15,417 bases of DNA from Chloroflexota bacterium (GTDB lineage: Bacteria; Chloroflexota; Dehalococcoidia; GIF9; UBA5620). Location: assembly GCA_026389735.1 (NCBI GenBank), contig JAPLHH010000183.1, positions 1 to 15,417 on the forward strand. The letters are read 5' to 3'. The number at the start of each line of letters is the position of its first letter. The stretch's first letter is position 1. The notes under the pieces are model-generated. The model saw nothing but the letters and a program-made list of their open reading frames with translations, was not told the origin of the DNA and made no database searches. The position numbers and the translations under genes were made by a program. Of this stretch, positions 1 through 7,796 are shown one piece after another.

Positions 1-1667
1 CCCTTGTTGTTGGTCTCCCAGGAGAAGGGCTCGAACCAACCTTCGGGACGAATGTAATGCCCTGATACTAGCACACGCAGCTGCTCGCCCTTGTGCCAAA
101 TCCTGCTGTGCGGCCATATCTCAATATCCACGGGAACAATTTCGCCAGGCTTCAGCTTTTCTTCCTTGCGATGGGCCTGGACTGGCTGAAAATCTGTAGA
201 CAGCTTCTCATCCAGCTCGCGATGCGATACTCTCATCTTTCCCCATGCACCCGGATGGGGCTCTCCCAATACGTTCACCGGGAGCCAGCTTCCGTCTTGA
301 TCCAGCTTCTGGATCGCAACAAACAAATCCATATCATCATTTCCATCGGCCTCAACCCACAGGTGGAGCTTCATGAAACCGGTAATCTCCGTGTCTTCCT
401 CAAAGGTGATGTCGAAGGTTGTCGACCCTGTCTCGCCCTCATAGCTGACCTTTGATGCCTTGGCAACCGCTTCAGAGGAGAGTGCTCCCCTGGCGGCATC
501 GACATAGAGTTTCTTATATTGAGTTCTGGCAAGAGGAAACTCCTTTTCCGGACGATTGGTCTGATAGTCATAATCGTAGGCATCCATGACTTCAAGGCGG
601 ACCCTCGGGGTGAGCTCCCACCCATTGCGAACATCCTTAAGATAGCGGTCAAAGAACAGTTTCAGACCTTCCAGGCTGGCGGTGGAATACGTATCGGGCC
701 ACTCAAACTCCCTGTGTGCGCGGAGCCACTTCTTTGTTGAGCGGATTCTCCTGAAGCCTTCCATGGAACCGCGCAGATGAAAATGGTTCCAACATACCGT
801 GGTATAGACCGGGATCTTAATCCTTTCCCATTTCGGAATCTTGTCTTCCCAATAGGCGTTCATGAAAGGATACTTCTGGGCCATAGCAACCATGTCGTCG
901 ACATATGCCAGTCCCACTAAGGAACCTACAATAAAGTTGCAGAAGCCCAGCGCCGGAATGCCTCCCTCAAAAAGCGACTCGCGATAAAGCTCTCCGGTAC
1001 CTTCCCATGGAGCGATACAGGCAAGGTGAGGCGGCTGCTCTGCGGCGATTCGCCACTGGGGCATGGCCACACCTGAGTTGCCGGCCATGCCGACCTTGCC
1101 ATTGCACCAATACTGGGTTGCCAGCCATTCGATAAAGTCATAGCCGTCACGTCCATCCTGCGTGCCAAACATACATATATCGCCCTGCGAATGGCCGCAG
1201 CCGCGGGGGTCAACGTTGGCGACCGCATATCCATGACGGCACCAAAAACCCGGATCGGGAGATTCGAACTTGGCCATGCGGGAAATCGTTCCTGGTGGAA
1301 CTCCGATAACCTGCCATTCGTCAAAGCCATCGCCCGGACGCTTGCCGAAATAACTCCATGAAACGATGGCAGGAATATTTGTCTCCCCGACGGGACGGTA
1401 GATGTCGGTATATATAATAGTGCCGTCGCGCATGGTCACGGCGACATCCTGCTCGCAGATGATGCCGTCTTCCGCAAGATAGGTGCGCGGGTTGAAGGGA
1501 GGGCAAAATCCAAATCCTGCTCCTTCCAAGGATTTTTCGTCCAATCCGTCCACGGATTCCTTCGTCGATTTTATAACTTCCACCGGAGCCGGCCTTCTTG
1601 TTTCCCTGTAGATGGCCTCGATCTCCTCGTTGCCGAACATTTCTTTTTTTCTCTTCGTTTTAGCCAT
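1..1667 (-). CDS. CocE/NonD family (peptidase S15-like) alpha/beta hydrolase, C-terminus cut by window edge
   Basis: 555 codons are open from an ATG at 1667 to the left edge; the family is usually 550-650 aa, so little is missing. The start has a good SD (AAGGAGG, 8 nt upstream). The N-terminal half is the S15 alpha/beta-hydrolase fold: strand around residues 74-92 (DVAVTMRDGTIIYTDIYRP), NVDPRGCGHSQGD (151-163), and a nucleophile elbow GMAGNSG with Ser198. His318 (in WLRAHREFEWPD) sits where the family's catalytic His is expected. The C-terminal half (from about 375) is the jelly-roll X-Pro dipeptidyl-peptidase C-like domain. Members hydrolyse esters or amides (cocaine esterase, glutaryl-7-ACA acylase). 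The elbow lacks the usual Tyr after Ser, and the usual catalytic Asp region reads CWNH (292-295). No signal peptide, so probably cytosolic. Last visible gene of the minus-strand cluster. Family assignment is firm; the substrate is unknown. Confidence 0.88.
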   Translation of the reverse strand, partial: MAKTKRKKEMFGNEEIEAIYRETRRPAPVEVIKSTKESVDGLDEKSLEGAGFGFCPPFNPRTYLAEDGIICEQDVAVTMRDGTIIYTDIYRPVGETNIPAIVSWSYFGKRPGDGFDEWQVIGVPPGTISRMAKFESPDPGFWCRHGYAVANVDPRGCGHSQGDICMFGTQDGRDGYDFIEWLATQYWCNGKVGMAGNSGVAMPQWRIAAEQPPHLACIAPWEGTGELYRESLFEGGIPALGFCNFIVGSLVGLAYVDDMVAMAQKYPFMNAYWEDKIPKWERIKIPVYTTVCWNHFHLRGSMEGFRRIRSTKKWLRAHREFEWPDTYSTASLEGLKLFFDRYLKDVRNGWELTPRVRLEVMDAYDYDYQTNRPEKEFPLARTQYKKLYVDAARGALSSEAVAKASKVSYEGETGSTTFDITFEEDTEITGFMKLHLWVEADGNDDMDLFVAIQKLDQDGSWLPVNVLGEPHPGAWGKMRVSHRELDEKLSTDFQPVQAHRKEEKLKPGEIVPVDIEIWPHSRIWHKGEQLRVLVSGHYIRPEGWFEPFSWETNNK

Positions 1668-1745
1668 GATCATCCTCCTTATGTGTATTTTTAAAGACGA
1701 TTGCCTTTTTCTATTTTAAAATGAGATTCCTGAATCCTGTTCTTA

Positions 1746-1994
1746 TCAGCCCCCGCAAAGCTTGGCGACAAATTCAGCGGCCTCGCCCAGGGTCTTTTTC
1801 CTCCTGAACTCCATGAAATTGATCTGCACGTCAAAGGCATCCTCTAAAATTGCTATTATCTGAACGAAATTTACCGATTTAGCTTTGAGGTCCTCTACAA
1901 ACCTCGTGTCAGCACTCAATTCGCCGGGGTCCTTTTTGAAAACTTCCGCGGCTCGCTGAATGATTTTCTCCAATATCTCATCTCTTAATCCCAT
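1746..1994 (-). CDS. Acyl carrier protein
   Basis: An 82-aa protein of normal ACP length with the four-helix pattern. Helix I covers about residues 4-20 and the loop carries DTRFVEDLKAKS. Ser40 is the predicted 4'-phosphopantetheine site and is followed by a helix II of typical shape (VNFVQIIAILEDAFDVQI). The canonical DSL motif is altered to K-S-V, with Lys in place of the acidic residue before Ser, so it is probably a specialised carrier rather than the fatty-acid synthesis ACP. It holds acyl groups as thioesters in the cytosol. It lies 68 nt downstream of butyrate kinase, and a holo-ACP synthase gene in the same cluster could install its prosthetic group. SD is GGAG about 11 nt before ATG. 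A D-alanyl or polyketide-type carrier domain is an alternative; the context suggests a catabolic acyl intermediate. Confidence 0.85.
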   Translation of the reverse strand: MGLRDEILEKIIQRAAEVFKKDPGELSADTRFVEDLKAKSVNFVQIIAILEDAFDVQINFMEFRRKKTLGEAAEFVAKLCGG

Positions 1995-2062
1995 TGCTCT
2001 TCTGCTCCTTTGCTACTCTAGATTTGGGTTTCTGAGGATACCCGAAAACCTTAAAACTCTAT

Positions 2063-3169
2063 CTATTTTTTAAGACCGGTCCATACAGGTACCCCGTTAT
2101 ATATCTTGGGCTGTTCCTGACCGGTAAGTACCCTGAGGGCACCGGCGGCCAGAGCTTCCATCTCGAACTCACCGGCATACACCTTGACCGGAGCGATGTA
2201 TTTCACCATATCGGTGATCTTTTCTACCAGATAGGAGTCATTGGCGATGCCTCCGGTCAGTAGAATTGCATCGACATCACCCTTTAAAACCGTTGCATAT
2301 GCACCGATGTTCTTGCCAATCTGGTAAATCATAGCATCGTAGATGAGCTTTGCATAAGTATCGCCGTTTTTGATGCGTTCCAGCACCTCGCGAACTTCCG
2401 AGGTGCCAAGATGGTCGACCAGCCCCCCTGTCTTGGTTATGCGGTCATACATCTCTCTCTCAGTATATTTCCCCGAATAACACATCTTGATTATGGCAAC
2501 GGCCGGTATCGAACCTGCACGGGTGGGAGCCATGGGACCATCGCCGTTTATGACGTCATTTGAATCAATCATACGGCCCTTCCTGTGAGCCGTGACCGAT
2601 ACGCCACCTCCAATATGGGATATTATCAGATTCAGTTCTTCATACCGCTTGCCCAAAGATGTAGCATAGCGTATACCGACCTCCTTCTGGTTGAGCGGGT
2701 GGCCCCTGCTCTCGCGGGCAACATCAGAGAGTCCGCTGACCCGTGAAACAAGGTCAAACTCATCGACGTCGGGAGGATTGACGACGAAGGCTTTTCCACC
2801 ATAGGTAGTTGCGAAGTCGTAGGCCAGCTGGCTGCCGAGCGTGGCGGGGTGTTTCACGGTAAAGCCTATTCGGGCATGATGCAGCAAGGTCTCGTTTATG
2901 GTATATGTTCCGCCTTCCAGGCTGACCAGACCGCCGCCGCGTCCGACAAAGGCATCTACCCCTTCAAGGGAGATGTTGGCTTTGGCCAGTTCACTCAGTA
3001 TGGTCTCCTTCCGATATGGGAACTGATCGCTTATCTCGCGGAACTCCTTGAGTTTTGCCGCGTCATGGGAGACATTGGCGGCAAAGAGCTCTCTATCGTT
3101 TTCAAAGAGGGCTATCTTTGTTGAGGTGGAGCCGGGATTTATTGTAAAAATCCTGTATTTCTTATCCAT
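2063..3169 (-). CDS. buk: Butyrate kinase (branched-chain/short-chain acyl kinase)
   Basis: A 368-aa acetokinase-family protein, close to the ~355 aa of clostridial Buk and shorter than AckA (~400). Visible ASKHA-fold motifs: phosphate-binding NPGSTSTK (11-18), VGRGG (75-79), HPLNQK (157-162), HIGGGVSV (185-192), NGDGPMAPTRAG (208-219), and the adenosine motif LLTGGIA (303-309). The INPGSTSTK start and the HxLNQ segment match butyrate kinase rather than acetate kinase. It converts an acyl phosphate plus ADP to the free acid plus ATP in the cytosol. It follows the phosphotransacylase gene, the classic ptb-buk-like pairing, here with a Pta-type partner. ATG at 3169 is preceded at 8 nt by an unusual run of nine G acting as SD. 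Acyl chain preference (butyrate, isobutyrate, propionate) cannot be read from the sequence. Confidence 0.92.
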   Translation of the reverse strand: MDKKYRIFTINPGSTSTKIALFENDRELFAANVSHDAAKLKEFREISDQFPYRKETILSELAKANISLEGVDAFVGRGGGLVSLEGGTYTINETLLHHARIGFTVKHPATLGSQLAYDFATTYGGKAFVVNPPDVDEFDLVSRVSGLSDVARESRGHPLNQKEVGIRYATSLGKRYEELNLIISHIGGGVSVTAHRKGRMIDSNDVINGDGPMAPTRAGSIPAVAIIKMCYSGKYTEREMYDRITKTGGLVDHLGTSEVREVLERIKNGDTYAKLIYDAMIYQIGKNIGAYATVLKGDVDAILLTGGIANDSYLVEKITDMVKYIAPVKVYAGEFEMEALAAGALRVLTGQEQPKIYNGVPVWTGLKK

Positions 3170-3177
3170 AACAGTTA

Positions 3178-3186
3178 CCCCCCCCC
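3178..3186 (-). promoter_or_regulatory. G9 homopolymer serving as the buk ribosome binding site
   Basis: Nine consecutive G on the minus strand (C on the plus strand) end 8 nt before the buk ATG at 3169. It is the only SD-like sequence there, so it probably decides that start. A mononucleotide run this long can slip during replication and change SD spacing; that consequence is inference. Confidence 0.55.
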
Positions 3187-3281
3187 TTTACGAAAACAGG
3201 TGCGTGCTAGTGCACGTATTTGCAAGACTAATAACCGGTACGCAAAGCCCTGAACCTCCCTTTAGCGGGCCTGCAAACAGT

Positions 3282-4283
3282 TTATTTATTCTGTGCGCGT
3301 ACTGCCACCATAGTGATGGCTCCGACTATCTCCTCGACGGGCGCTCCCCGGGACAGGTCGCTTACCGGCTTGGCAAAACCTTGCAGCATCGGCCCGTAAG
3401 CAACGCCATTGGCAAAACGCTGGATAAGCTTAATGCCTATATTACCGGCATTAAGATCCGGGAAGATAAGGATGTTGGCCCTGCCGGCTACGGGGCTGTC
3501 TCCCGGCACCTTCTTGGCTGCCACCTCTGGTACGATGGCGGAATCCAACTGAAGCTCGCCGTCTATTAGCAAATCCGGCCTGCGCTCATGCACTATCTCA
3601 AGAGCCTTCACCACCTTGTCGACACGCTCATGACTGGCGCTGCCCTTTGTTGAGAAAGACAACAAGGCGACACGCGGCTCCCAGCCCATGAGACTGCGCA
3701 CGGTGTCGGCCGTCGAGATGGCTATGTCGGCCAGCTCATTTGGTTCAGGTGCCGGACAAACAGCGCAGTCGGCAATCACCAACAGGTTGCCTTCCGGACC
3801 CTCATATCCCGGTATCGACACAATGCCCATGCTTGAGACGGTCGAGATGCCTTCCTGCAGTCCGATTATCATCTCACTGGCCATGACGACCTCTCCTGTC
3901 GTATGGCTCAGCCCCGCCACCATACAGTCCGCCTCGCCTAATCGCACCATCATGGCTGCGAAATTAAGTGGGTCTTTCAACATGCGCTTGACAGCGGAAG
4001 CCGGAAAGTCCGGATCGATCTTTGCATACTCACTTACGAAATGCTCGATCTTTTCCTGGTCGGTGTGGTCGACTACCGTGATACCGTCAAGGGATACCCC
4101 GATGCTTCCCGCAAGTGCGGATACGGTCTCAGGCTTCCCAACGAGCATGGGGTAGGCTATGCCCATATCCCGCACCTGACGCGCCGCGTGCAGTATCTTC
4201 TCCTCGCCGGCTTCCGGCAACACGACCCTTTGGGGATTAGCCTTGGCCTTAAGCTGCAATTGCTTCATTACATTCGTACTCAT
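3282..4283 (-). CDS. pta: Phosphate acetyltransferase-type phosphotransacylase
   Basis: A 333-aa protein of the length of stand-alone Pta (Methanosarcina, Clostridium), lacking the N-terminal domains of E. coli Pta. Family motifs in order: VVLPEAGEEK (20-29), ADCMVAG (118-124), ADCAVCPAPEPNELADIAI (171-189), ALLSFSTKGS (206-215), DGELQLD (241-247), IFPDLNAGNIG (273-283) and LQGFAKPVSDLSRG (300-313). It exchanges CoA for phosphate on a short acyl-CoA, giving acyl phosphate. With butyrate kinase, whose ATG is 112 nt downstream, it makes ATP by substrate-level phosphorylation. The motifs are closer to Pta than to phosphotransbutyrylase (Ptb), yet the kinase beside it is Buk-type, so specificity may be relaxed. 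The SD before ATG 4283 is weak (GAGAG). A stronger GGAGG about 80 nt further upstream (4350-4354) has no convincing start codon after it. Confidence 0.9.
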   Translation of the reverse strand: MSTNVMKQLQLKAKANPQRVVLPEAGEEKILHAARQVRDMGIAYPMLVGKPETVSALAGSIGVSLDGITVVDHTDQEKIEHFVSEYAKIDPDFPASAVKRMLKDPLNFAAMMVRLGEADCMVAGLSHTTGEVVMASEMIIGLQEGISTVSSMGIVSIPGYEGPEGNLLVIADCAVCPAPEPNELADIAISTADTVRSLMGWEPRVALLSFSTKGSASHERVDKVVKALEIVHERRPDLLIDGELQLDSAIVPEVAAKKVPGDSPVAGRANILIFPDLNAGNIGIKLIQRFANGVAYGPMLQGFAKPVSDLSRGAPVEEIVGAITMVAVRAQNK

Positions 4284-4462
4284 ATCACTCTCTCATTTTT
4301 AATATATAGTAAGCATCCTCATTCTCACGCGGTCGCTTGTATGTCCCGGCACCTCCTCTCTATTATGCTATGAAATTAACATAAGTGGGCAAGTCTCCGT
4401 GTAATGACAAGATCATGACCATAGGCACAGTAATCATCTATTAAAAGATACAGGAGTCAGGG

Positions 4463-4846
4463 TCATTGCCCTCCTGATAGCGCTGCCACGGCTACTGCGT
4501 AATCGCCATCATAGGATAAGCTTAAAAGCACACGGGATACCCCACGTTCGGCTGCCAGCTCAGCAAATCTGCCCGTGAGAACAGGTATCGGTTCTCCATA
4601 CTCCCCGTCCCGAACCTCTATTTCCGTCATTTGGACGCCGAAATGCCAGCCTATTCCAAATGTTTTAAAGATGGCTTCTTTGGCAGCAAAGGTCATTGCC
4701 ACATAGGCCACGGTGTCAGGGTGTGTTTCAGCTCGCTGCTGCTCCCATGGCGTGAATACCTTGTCCATAAACACCTTGCCAGAGGTTTCCAGTGCATCTC
4801 TCATTCTGCTGATGGCGATGATGTCTACGCCTACCCCTATTGTCAT
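4463..4846 (-). CDS. acpS: Holo-[acyl-carrier-protein] synthase
   Basis: AcpS transfers the 4'-phosphopantetheine group of CoA to the conserved Ser of ACP. The protein is 127 aa from the ATG at 4846, matching the usual 120-127 aa. That start has an SD (GGAGG, 5 nt upstream); an in-frame ATG 11 codons earlier has none and would add a tail the family lacks. Landmarks: GVDI with metal-binding Asp8, FTPWEQQ (31-37), FAAKEAIFKTFG (53-64) with metal-binding Glu57, and a C-terminal strand LLSLSYDGDYAVAVA. It lies in the same orientation as pta, buk and the ACP gene, so it most likely activates that ACP, though as the general AcpS of the cell it could also serve fatty-acid synthesis. Confidence 0.93.
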   Translation of the reverse strand: MTIGVGVDIIAISRMRDALETSGKVFMDKVFTPWEQQRAETHPDTVAYVAMTFAAKEAIFKTFGIGWHFGVQMTEIEVRDGEYGEPIPVLTGRFAELAAERGVSRVLLSLSYDGDYAVAVAALSGGQ

Positions 4847-4901
4847 GGCAACCTCCAGATCGCGCTTTGCTCGCTGCAATGATACATACTAACTAAAATA
4901 T

Positions 4902-5084
4902 TCATGGGCAGTGTTTGAGATTCAGTAACTCTTCTCTCAACTCTCGCATTTCTCGGATATAGTGCTCCCGTTGTCCCAATCTATATTGTTCTTGCTCCAT
5001 CCATACTTGGGATGTCACAGCTCGGAAGGTAACTTTCTGATGAATTTTGCAATGCACCTGCTCCGAACGGATCGAGGAAAATCT
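4902..5084 (-). pseudogene. Possible small gene or gene remnant with a coiled-coil-like tail
   Basis: An open stretch of 60 codons ends with TGA at 4902. Its last 32 residues, from an ATG at 5000 (MEQEQYRLGQREHYIREM...), are rich in Glu/Arg/Leu with heptad-like spacing, as in a C-terminal helix of a real protein. There is no SD before that ATG and no good start further up. I do not recognise the family. It sits between the SnoaL-like gene and acpS on the same strand and could be the decayed 3' end of a lost gene. It could equally be chance. Confidence 0.22.
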
Positions 5085-5122
5085 CTAAAAGCCTGATGCT
5101 GTTTTCACTGTCACCCGGAAAC

Positions 5123-5722
5123 TTATTCCACTGGTTCAGGTGGTAAAGGCAAGAACTCCCCTGATTTAGTTGGATCATAAGGCTCGTAGAGAGCGCCTAT
5201 ACTTGGCCCGTCTTCCTGATGAAGACCGCTTATGATTGGCCTCTTTACCCAACCCTCATCAAACGGAGTCCTGAAAATAACATACCACTTAAATACGCGA
5301 TATTTCCATTTCCCATCCTCTTTTACGAACGTAATATCATACTTACCGGCTTGCCACATGGCAGATAATCGATTTCCCTCTTTAATCGTGTTGCATCCGA
5401 ACGAATGCCACATTCCCCTTGCCGTTTTACCATCCTTGCTTACTTCGATAACAGGCGTCATAAGCATATGCAAGCCTAAACTTCCGGGAAATCCATACTT
5501 CTCACCCAAAATACTGAACACCTTCTTAACGCCTTCAATACCATAAAACACGCCACTATCAGCTAACTCTATTTCCACATTTTGGTCTTTTTTGGCAAAC
5601 ATATCCAAAACCTTGTCAAACCTACCTGACAACATATAATGGTTATATCTGCCTTGTAGATTGCAGATGTCCCGGTAATCCTCTAAACGCCTTATCTTTG
5701 CTTCCATTTCTTGCTGTGTCAT
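5123..5722 (-). CDS. SnoaL-like / NTF2-fold protein
   Basis: A 199-aa protein with the SnoaL-like (nuclear transport factor 2) signature: an N-terminal helix (LEDYRDICNLQGRYNHYMLSG, split here at 13-25 and 26-33), GRFDKVLDMFAK (33-44), FYGIEGVKKVF (59-69), a strand pair with LHMLMTPVIEV (84-94), and DITFVKEDGKWKYRVFKWYV (129-148). NTF2-fold enzymes are small cone-shaped isomerases, dehydratases or cyclases acting on steroid-, polyketide- or aromatic-like compounds. His85 falls where the bile-acid dehydratase BaiE has its catalytic His, but the BaiE Asp is not evident, so no reaction is assigned. Cytosolic, no signal peptide. SD AGGAGG is 6 nt before ATG 5722. It lies 31 nt after the OYE-type reductase and is probably co-transcribed with it. 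Confidence 0.8.
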   Translation of the reverse strand: MTQQEMEAKIRRLEDYRDICNLQGRYNHYMLSGRFDKVLDMFAKKDQNVEIELADSGVFYGIEGVKKVFSILGEKYGFPGSLGLHMLMTPVIEVSKDGKTARGMWHSFGCNTIKEGNRLSAMWQAGKYDITFVKEDGKWKYRVFKWYVIFRTPFDEGWVKRPIISGLHQEDGPSIGALYEPYDPTKSGEFLPLPPEPVE

Positions 5723-5753
5723 GACCTGCCTCCTTTTTTGAACTCAATAACCA

Positions 5754-7733
5754 TTATATTTCCACCGCAACATTGAATGCATCATGGATTGCATGTTTCA
5801 GATTGCTCGGATTGGCACAATCCCCAATCACGTATACATCAAGCGCCAGTTCTTGGAGAGCTTTCACCGCTGTGGTGCGCGGCTTAAATCCCAGCGATAA
5901 GACCACGGAATCAGCAGGGATTTCGAACCGGTTCCACTGCTTATCAATGACTACAGCACCCTTGTCTGTTATTTCTTCTAACTTAACCTCCATCCTAAAT
6001 TGAACTCCGTGCTGATGCAGCAGCCCTATTAATCCGAGTTTGTTAAGAAAAGGAGCATCCTGAGCAATTTCCGATTGACTAACCATATCAATAACTGTTA
6101 TCTTCTTACCCTGCTGTACTAGGTGGAGGGCGGCTTCGCATCCGGTGAGTCCTGCTCCAGCTACCACTACCGTTTCACCTGCTACCGCTTTCCCCATGGC
6201 CACATCGCCAACCCAGACAACGTTAGATTTTTTGACGCCAGGAATGTCTGGAATGATAGGCTCTGCACCAATGGCTAAGATAACTACGTCAGGCTTCTTA
6301 GCCTTGATGACGTCAGCAGTGGCTTCGGTCGATAGTTTGACTTCTATACCAGGTGCCTTCATGGTCTTTTGCACCAGCCAATCCAAATACTTCTTCATGT
6401 CAGCCTTGAAAGGATGTGCCGCCGCAAGGGTGAGCATTCCACCGAGTTTAGTATCCCTTTCATACAAAGTGACCTGATGTCCCCTTGATGAGGCTACTAG
6501 GGCAGCTTCCATGCCTGCTGGCCCGCCACCCACGATAACGACCTTCTTCTTCTTATCTGCTATTCGTATATAGGGATACTCTACCTCCCTACCGATGACA
6601 GGATTGACCGCACAACGGATAGGGTAGAATTGTGCCACCGAGTGAGTACAGAAATTGCAACGGACACAAGGCCTGATCTCATCAATCTCTCCATGGCGGT
6701 ATTTATTCACATACTCAGTATCTGCAATGATGGGGCGTACCATGGCGACGATATCACATTTCCCCTCACCGATAATTTTATCAGCCATCTCCATATCAAT
6801 AGAGCCGACTGCTGTTATCGGGACTTTTAGGGCTTTCTTGAACCTCTCGGCATAAGGCACATTGAGGCCATGAGGAAGGTACGTTGGTTGTATCATGCGA
6901 GGAATAGTGATTGGATTTGTAAGAAGTCCTACGGATACATGGAGTAGGTCAATTCTGTCCTGGATCATTTTGACGAACTCGATGGTTTCCTCCTCATGCA
7001 TACCTTCAGGCACAAGCTCATCCGCGCTTATGCGGTATTCTATAGCCAGCTTGTCACCAACCTTCCTCCGAACGGCATCTAAGACCTCTATGGCAAATCG
7101 AGCCCTGTTTTGAAGGCTCCCGCCATAGCGATCTGTCCTCTTGTTCGTATAAGGTGATGTGAACTGACCCAGCATATGCCCATGGGCACCGTGAATAAGC
7201 ACCATCTCCATGCCTGCCAGCATGCATCTATGGCACGCCTCTGCATAATGGTCGACGACCATGTCAATTTGTTCCTGTGTCATTTCCATGACTTGGTAGT
7301 CCAGCTTCCTGCCGTGCATTTCAGCCCACATTATTGCCGTTTCCGACGGCAGTGATGAAGGCGCAATAGGGTTTTTGCCTCCTAGTGTCCGTGGCTCTGC
7401 AAACCTGCCGCCATGATTGAGTTCAATGGAAGCCTTTGCCCCATACCTGTGTATAGCCTCTACTAATGCACTCAATCCGGCAATAACCCTGTCATCGCCG
7501 AGGTTCAACTGGTGCTCATGGTCCTTAGCATATTCGAAGTCTATGGCGGTATCGCCGATGGTAACGATTCCGGCTCCTCCTCTGGCCAATGACTTATAAT
7601 ATTCAATCAACTCCCTGGTCACAAAGCCATCAGGTGTGGCTAAACAAGGTATTGCCGGTGCAACCTCAATCCTGTTCTTTACCACCACATTGCCAAATCT
7701 AAATGGTGAAAACACATTTCGATATCTCGTCAT
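5754..7733 (-). CDS. Old Yellow Enzyme / 2,4-dienoyl-CoA reductase-type NADH:flavin oxidoreductase (FMN, 4Fe-4S, FAD)
   Basis: A 659-aa protein of the length of E. coli FadH, BaiCD/BaiH and trimethylamine dehydrogenase. Domain order: FMN TIM barrel (1-350) with NRIEVAPA (20-27), ELNHGGR (104-110), HGAHGHMLGQF (181-191), NKRTDRYGGS (197-206) and an ITAVGSID phosphate loop (306-313); an iron-sulfur loop with Cys356, Cys359, Cys362 and Cys374 (CX2CX2CX11C); then an FAD/NAD(P) double Rossmann unit with VIVGGGPAGMEAA (399-411), VVAGAGLTGCEAA (523-535) and VIGDCA (635-640). Electrons pass from NAD(P)H to FAD, to the cluster, to FMN, to an activated C=C bond. The iron-sulfur spacing is like trimethylamine dehydrogenase, and His186 stands where dienoyl-CoA reductases usually have Tyr. 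The flavoprotein upstream and the SnoaL-like protein downstream suggest reduction of an unsaturated acyl or cyclic compound. Start ATG 7733 has SD GGAGG at 8 nt. Family certain, substrate unknown. Confidence 0.92.
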   Translation of the reverse strand: MTRYRNVFSPFRFGNVVVKNRIEVAPAIPCLATPDGFVTRELIEYYKSLARGGAGIVTIGDTAIDFEYAKDHEHQLNLGDDRVIAGLSALVEAIHRYGAKASIELNHGGRFAEPRTLGGKNPIAPSSLPSETAIMWAEMHGRKLDYQVMEMTQEQIDMVVDHYAEACHRCMLAGMEMVLIHGAHGHMLGQFTSPYTNKRTDRYGGSLQNRARFAIEVLDAVRRKVGDKLAIEYRISADELVPEGMHEEETIEFVKMIQDRIDLLHVSVGLLTNPITIPRMIQPTYLPHGLNVPYAERFKKALKVPITAVGSIDMEMADKIIGEGKCDIVAMVRPIIADTEYVNKYRHGEIDEIRPCVRCNFCTHSVAQFYPIRCAVNPVIGREVEYPYIRIADKKKKVVIVGGGPAGMEAALVASSRGHQVTLYERDTKLGGMLTLAAAHPFKADMKKYLDWLVQKTMKAPGIEVKLSTEATADVIKAKKPDVVILAIGAEPIIPDIPGVKKSNVVWVGDVAMGKAVAGETVVVAGAGLTGCEAALHLVQQGKKITVIDMVSQSEIAQDAPFLNKLGLIGLLHQHGVQFRMEVKLEEITDKGAVVIDKQWNRFEIPADSVVLSLGFKPRTTAVKALQELALDVYVIGDCANPSNLKHAIHDAFNVAVEI

Positions 7734-7796
7734 GACACAATCCTCCCTTTCCTAAATATTGTAATTAATGAAATTTCTGGCATTCACCTGCTGGCA

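Noticed and set aside
93..740. Open frames of 73-120 codons on both strands
   Set aside because: They lie antisense to or out of frame with the continuous CocE-like reading frame, which explains the whole stretch to 1667.
926..1506. Minus-strand frames of 134 and 61 codons
   Set aside because: Same strand as the hydrolase but a different frame; no motif and no SD, while the hydrolase frame carries the catalytic motifs.
3048..3569. 173-codon plus-strand frame across the pta-buk junction
   Set aside because: Complement of two well-supported genes; low-complexity translation and no SD.
4847..4879. ATG at 4879 as acpS start
   Set aside because: No SD, and it adds 11 residues before the conserved IGVGVDI; ATG 4846 has GGAGG.
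4981..5178. 65-codon minus-strand frame starting inside the SnoaL-like gene
   Set aside because: It overlaps the end of the SnoaL gene, has no SD and shows no recognisable pattern; the other frame at 4902-5084 looks more coding-like.
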